Assembly (NCBI GenBank): GCA_016928125.1
Contig: JAFGLK010000099.1
Location: 1-12,784, forward strand
Length of the DNA stretch: 12,784 nt
Direction: 5' to 3'
Source: Anaerolineae bacterium
GTDB taxonomy: Bacteria > Chloroflexota > Anaerolineae > UBA1429
Shown here: positions 12,041 to 12,784 of the stretch, in pieces
Layout of the letters: each line of letters begins with the position of its first letter
How positions within the stretch are numbered: position 1 is the first letter of the stretch
Made by a program: the position numbers and the translations under genes
The notes under the pieces: model-generated
The model's input: only the letters and a program-made list of their open reading frames with translations
Database searches by the model: none
Told to the model about the DNA's origin: nothing

Positions 12041-12784
12041 CTACGCAGGCAGGTAGTCGGCCACCCAACCCACGCCCAGCTCTTGCAGCTTCTCAACCTT
12101 AGGCAGGCCGGTCTCCCGATCCCAGCCCATCATCCCATAGAAGGTGTGCATCGCCTCGCGAAGCTCCTCGCGGTCGATGCCGCCATCGGCCAGCGCGCCG
12201 CCGATGGTCGGGCCATAGCTGCGCTCCGCCAGACGATCGTCGTCAACGGTGAGGCCCTGGCGCATATTGACCACGCGGGCCATGGTGAGAGCGCGCTCAC
12301 CCACGCGCAGCAGCTCATAGGCCGTCACATCAAAGCCCGTGGCCGCACACGTCATCTCGACCAACTCGTCCATGCCCCAACCGGGCATGGAGCACATGGT
12401 CAGGCAGTTGATCATCACCGAGGCGGTCGAGTTGTAGATGGTGGCGCGTACCTTGTCCGGCCCCAGGTCCTCCAATGGCAACGGCTCAAAGGCGCCCAGG
12501 CCCCGCAGTCGCCCGTTCCCGTTAAAGCCATCCTCGTTGGCCGTGGTGAGTCCTGTATCGTGCAGCGAGTGGCAGTGATCGGCGCCTGTAGGCGACACGG
12601 CATAGCCAATGGCCAGTCCGCGCTTGAGGCGCGGCTCGTGCATGGGGTATGCCTGGCCCTTGGCGTGCACGGCGTACATCTCGGCGCCGTTGCCGACCAT
12701 CTCGGCGGCCGTGGCCAGGTTCTCGGACAGGATCCTGCCGATCCCCTCGCGCCGGGCGATCTTTTCGATCGCAGCGATCATGGC
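12041..12784 (-). CDS. Aldehyde:ferredoxin oxidoreductase family protein, C-terminal part
   Basis: The frame runs off the window end, so only the last 247 residues or so are seen; full-length proteins of this family are around 600 residues. They are tungsten- or molybdenum-pterin enzymes oxidising aldehydes to carboxylic acids with ferredoxin. The visible part fits the C-terminal domains: GADHCHSLHDTGL, a STASVMINCLTMCSM segment corresponding to the region of the last cluster cysteine, the GERALTMARVVNMRQGLTVDDDRLAER stretch matching the family's GER...N.R.G....DD.LP.R block, and the end block MGWDRETGLPKVEKLQELG. The N-terminal cofactor domain and the CxxCxxxC motif lie outside the window, so intactness and metal cannot be judged. 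The enzyme suggests an anaerobic or microaerobic life. Substrate is unknown. Confidence 0.85.
   Translation of the reverse strand, partial: AMIAAIEKIARREGIGRILSENLATAAEMVGNGAEMYAVHAKGQAYPMHEPRLKRGLAIGYAVSPTGADHCHSLHDTGLTTANEDGFNGNGRLRGLGAFEPLPLEDLGPDKVRATIYNSTASVMINCLTMCSMPGWGMDELVEMTCAATGFDVTAYELLRVGERALTMARVVNMRQGLTVDDDRLAERSYGPTIGGALADGGIDREELREAMHTFYGMMGWDRETGLPKVEKLQELGVGWVADYLPA

Overview
The window is ordinary GC-rich bacterial chromosome: densely packed genes, short intergenic gaps, and no tRNA, rRNA, CRISPR array, insertion sequence or phage gene that I can see. The best lineage guess is a member of the Chloroflexota or a relative. The reasons are a bacterial isopentenyl phosphate kinase (an enzyme best known from archaea and reported, as I recall, in Roseiflexus and Herpetosiphon), together with an archaemetzincin-like protein, a DUF1847 protein, an aldehyde:ferredoxin oxidoreductase (typical of anaerobes) and a COG0407 methyltransferase-fold protein. 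This is inference from gene content, not a phylogenetic result.

Layout. (1) Positions 1-2378, plus strand: the end of a purine-synthesis operon, purD (5' part missing), purM and purN, with purM and purN overlapping by ATGA. (2) Positions 2487-4948, minus strand: a FucI-family sugar isomerase, then a hairpin, then a degenerate archaemetzincin-like gene whose HExxH motif reads HHxxH. Each has a recognisable sigma-70-type promoter. (3) Positions 4949-5253: a 305-base divergent control region with promoters for the isomerase (minus) and the next operon (plus). (4) Positions 5254-9224, plus strand: isopentenyl phosphate kinase, a UroD/MtaA-fold protein, a threonine-synthase-like PLP enzyme and an APH-fold kinase, probably one transcription unit. 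(5) Positions 9335-11185, plus strand: an RraA/HMG-aldolase-family protein and a zinc-dependent medium-chain dehydrogenase, with a promoter in front and a perfect 15-bp hairpin behind. (6) Positions 11243-12784, minus strand: a DUF1847 cysteine-rich protein and the C-terminal part of an aldehyde:ferredoxin oxidoreductase, separated by another hairpin.

How the genes may work together. The purine genes supply GAR, FGAR and AIR steps. The kinase phosphorylates isopentenyl phosphate to IPP for isoprenoids. The isomerase, dehydrogenase, RraA-type lyase and aldehyde oxidoreductase are all plausible carbohydrate or aldehyde catabolic enzymes, but they lie in separate transcription units, so a shared pathway is only a hypothesis. 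The PLP enzyme followed by an APH-fold kinase could be a threonine synthase/homoserine kinase type II pair, which is also unproven.

No clear-cut new defence, mobile or RNA system is visible. The most unusual items are the archaemetzincin with its catalytic Glu replaced, the UroD-fold protein lacking both HemE and zinc-methyltransferase signatures, the bacterial IPK in an unusual neighbourhood, and short repeat structures upstream of the dehydrogenase.
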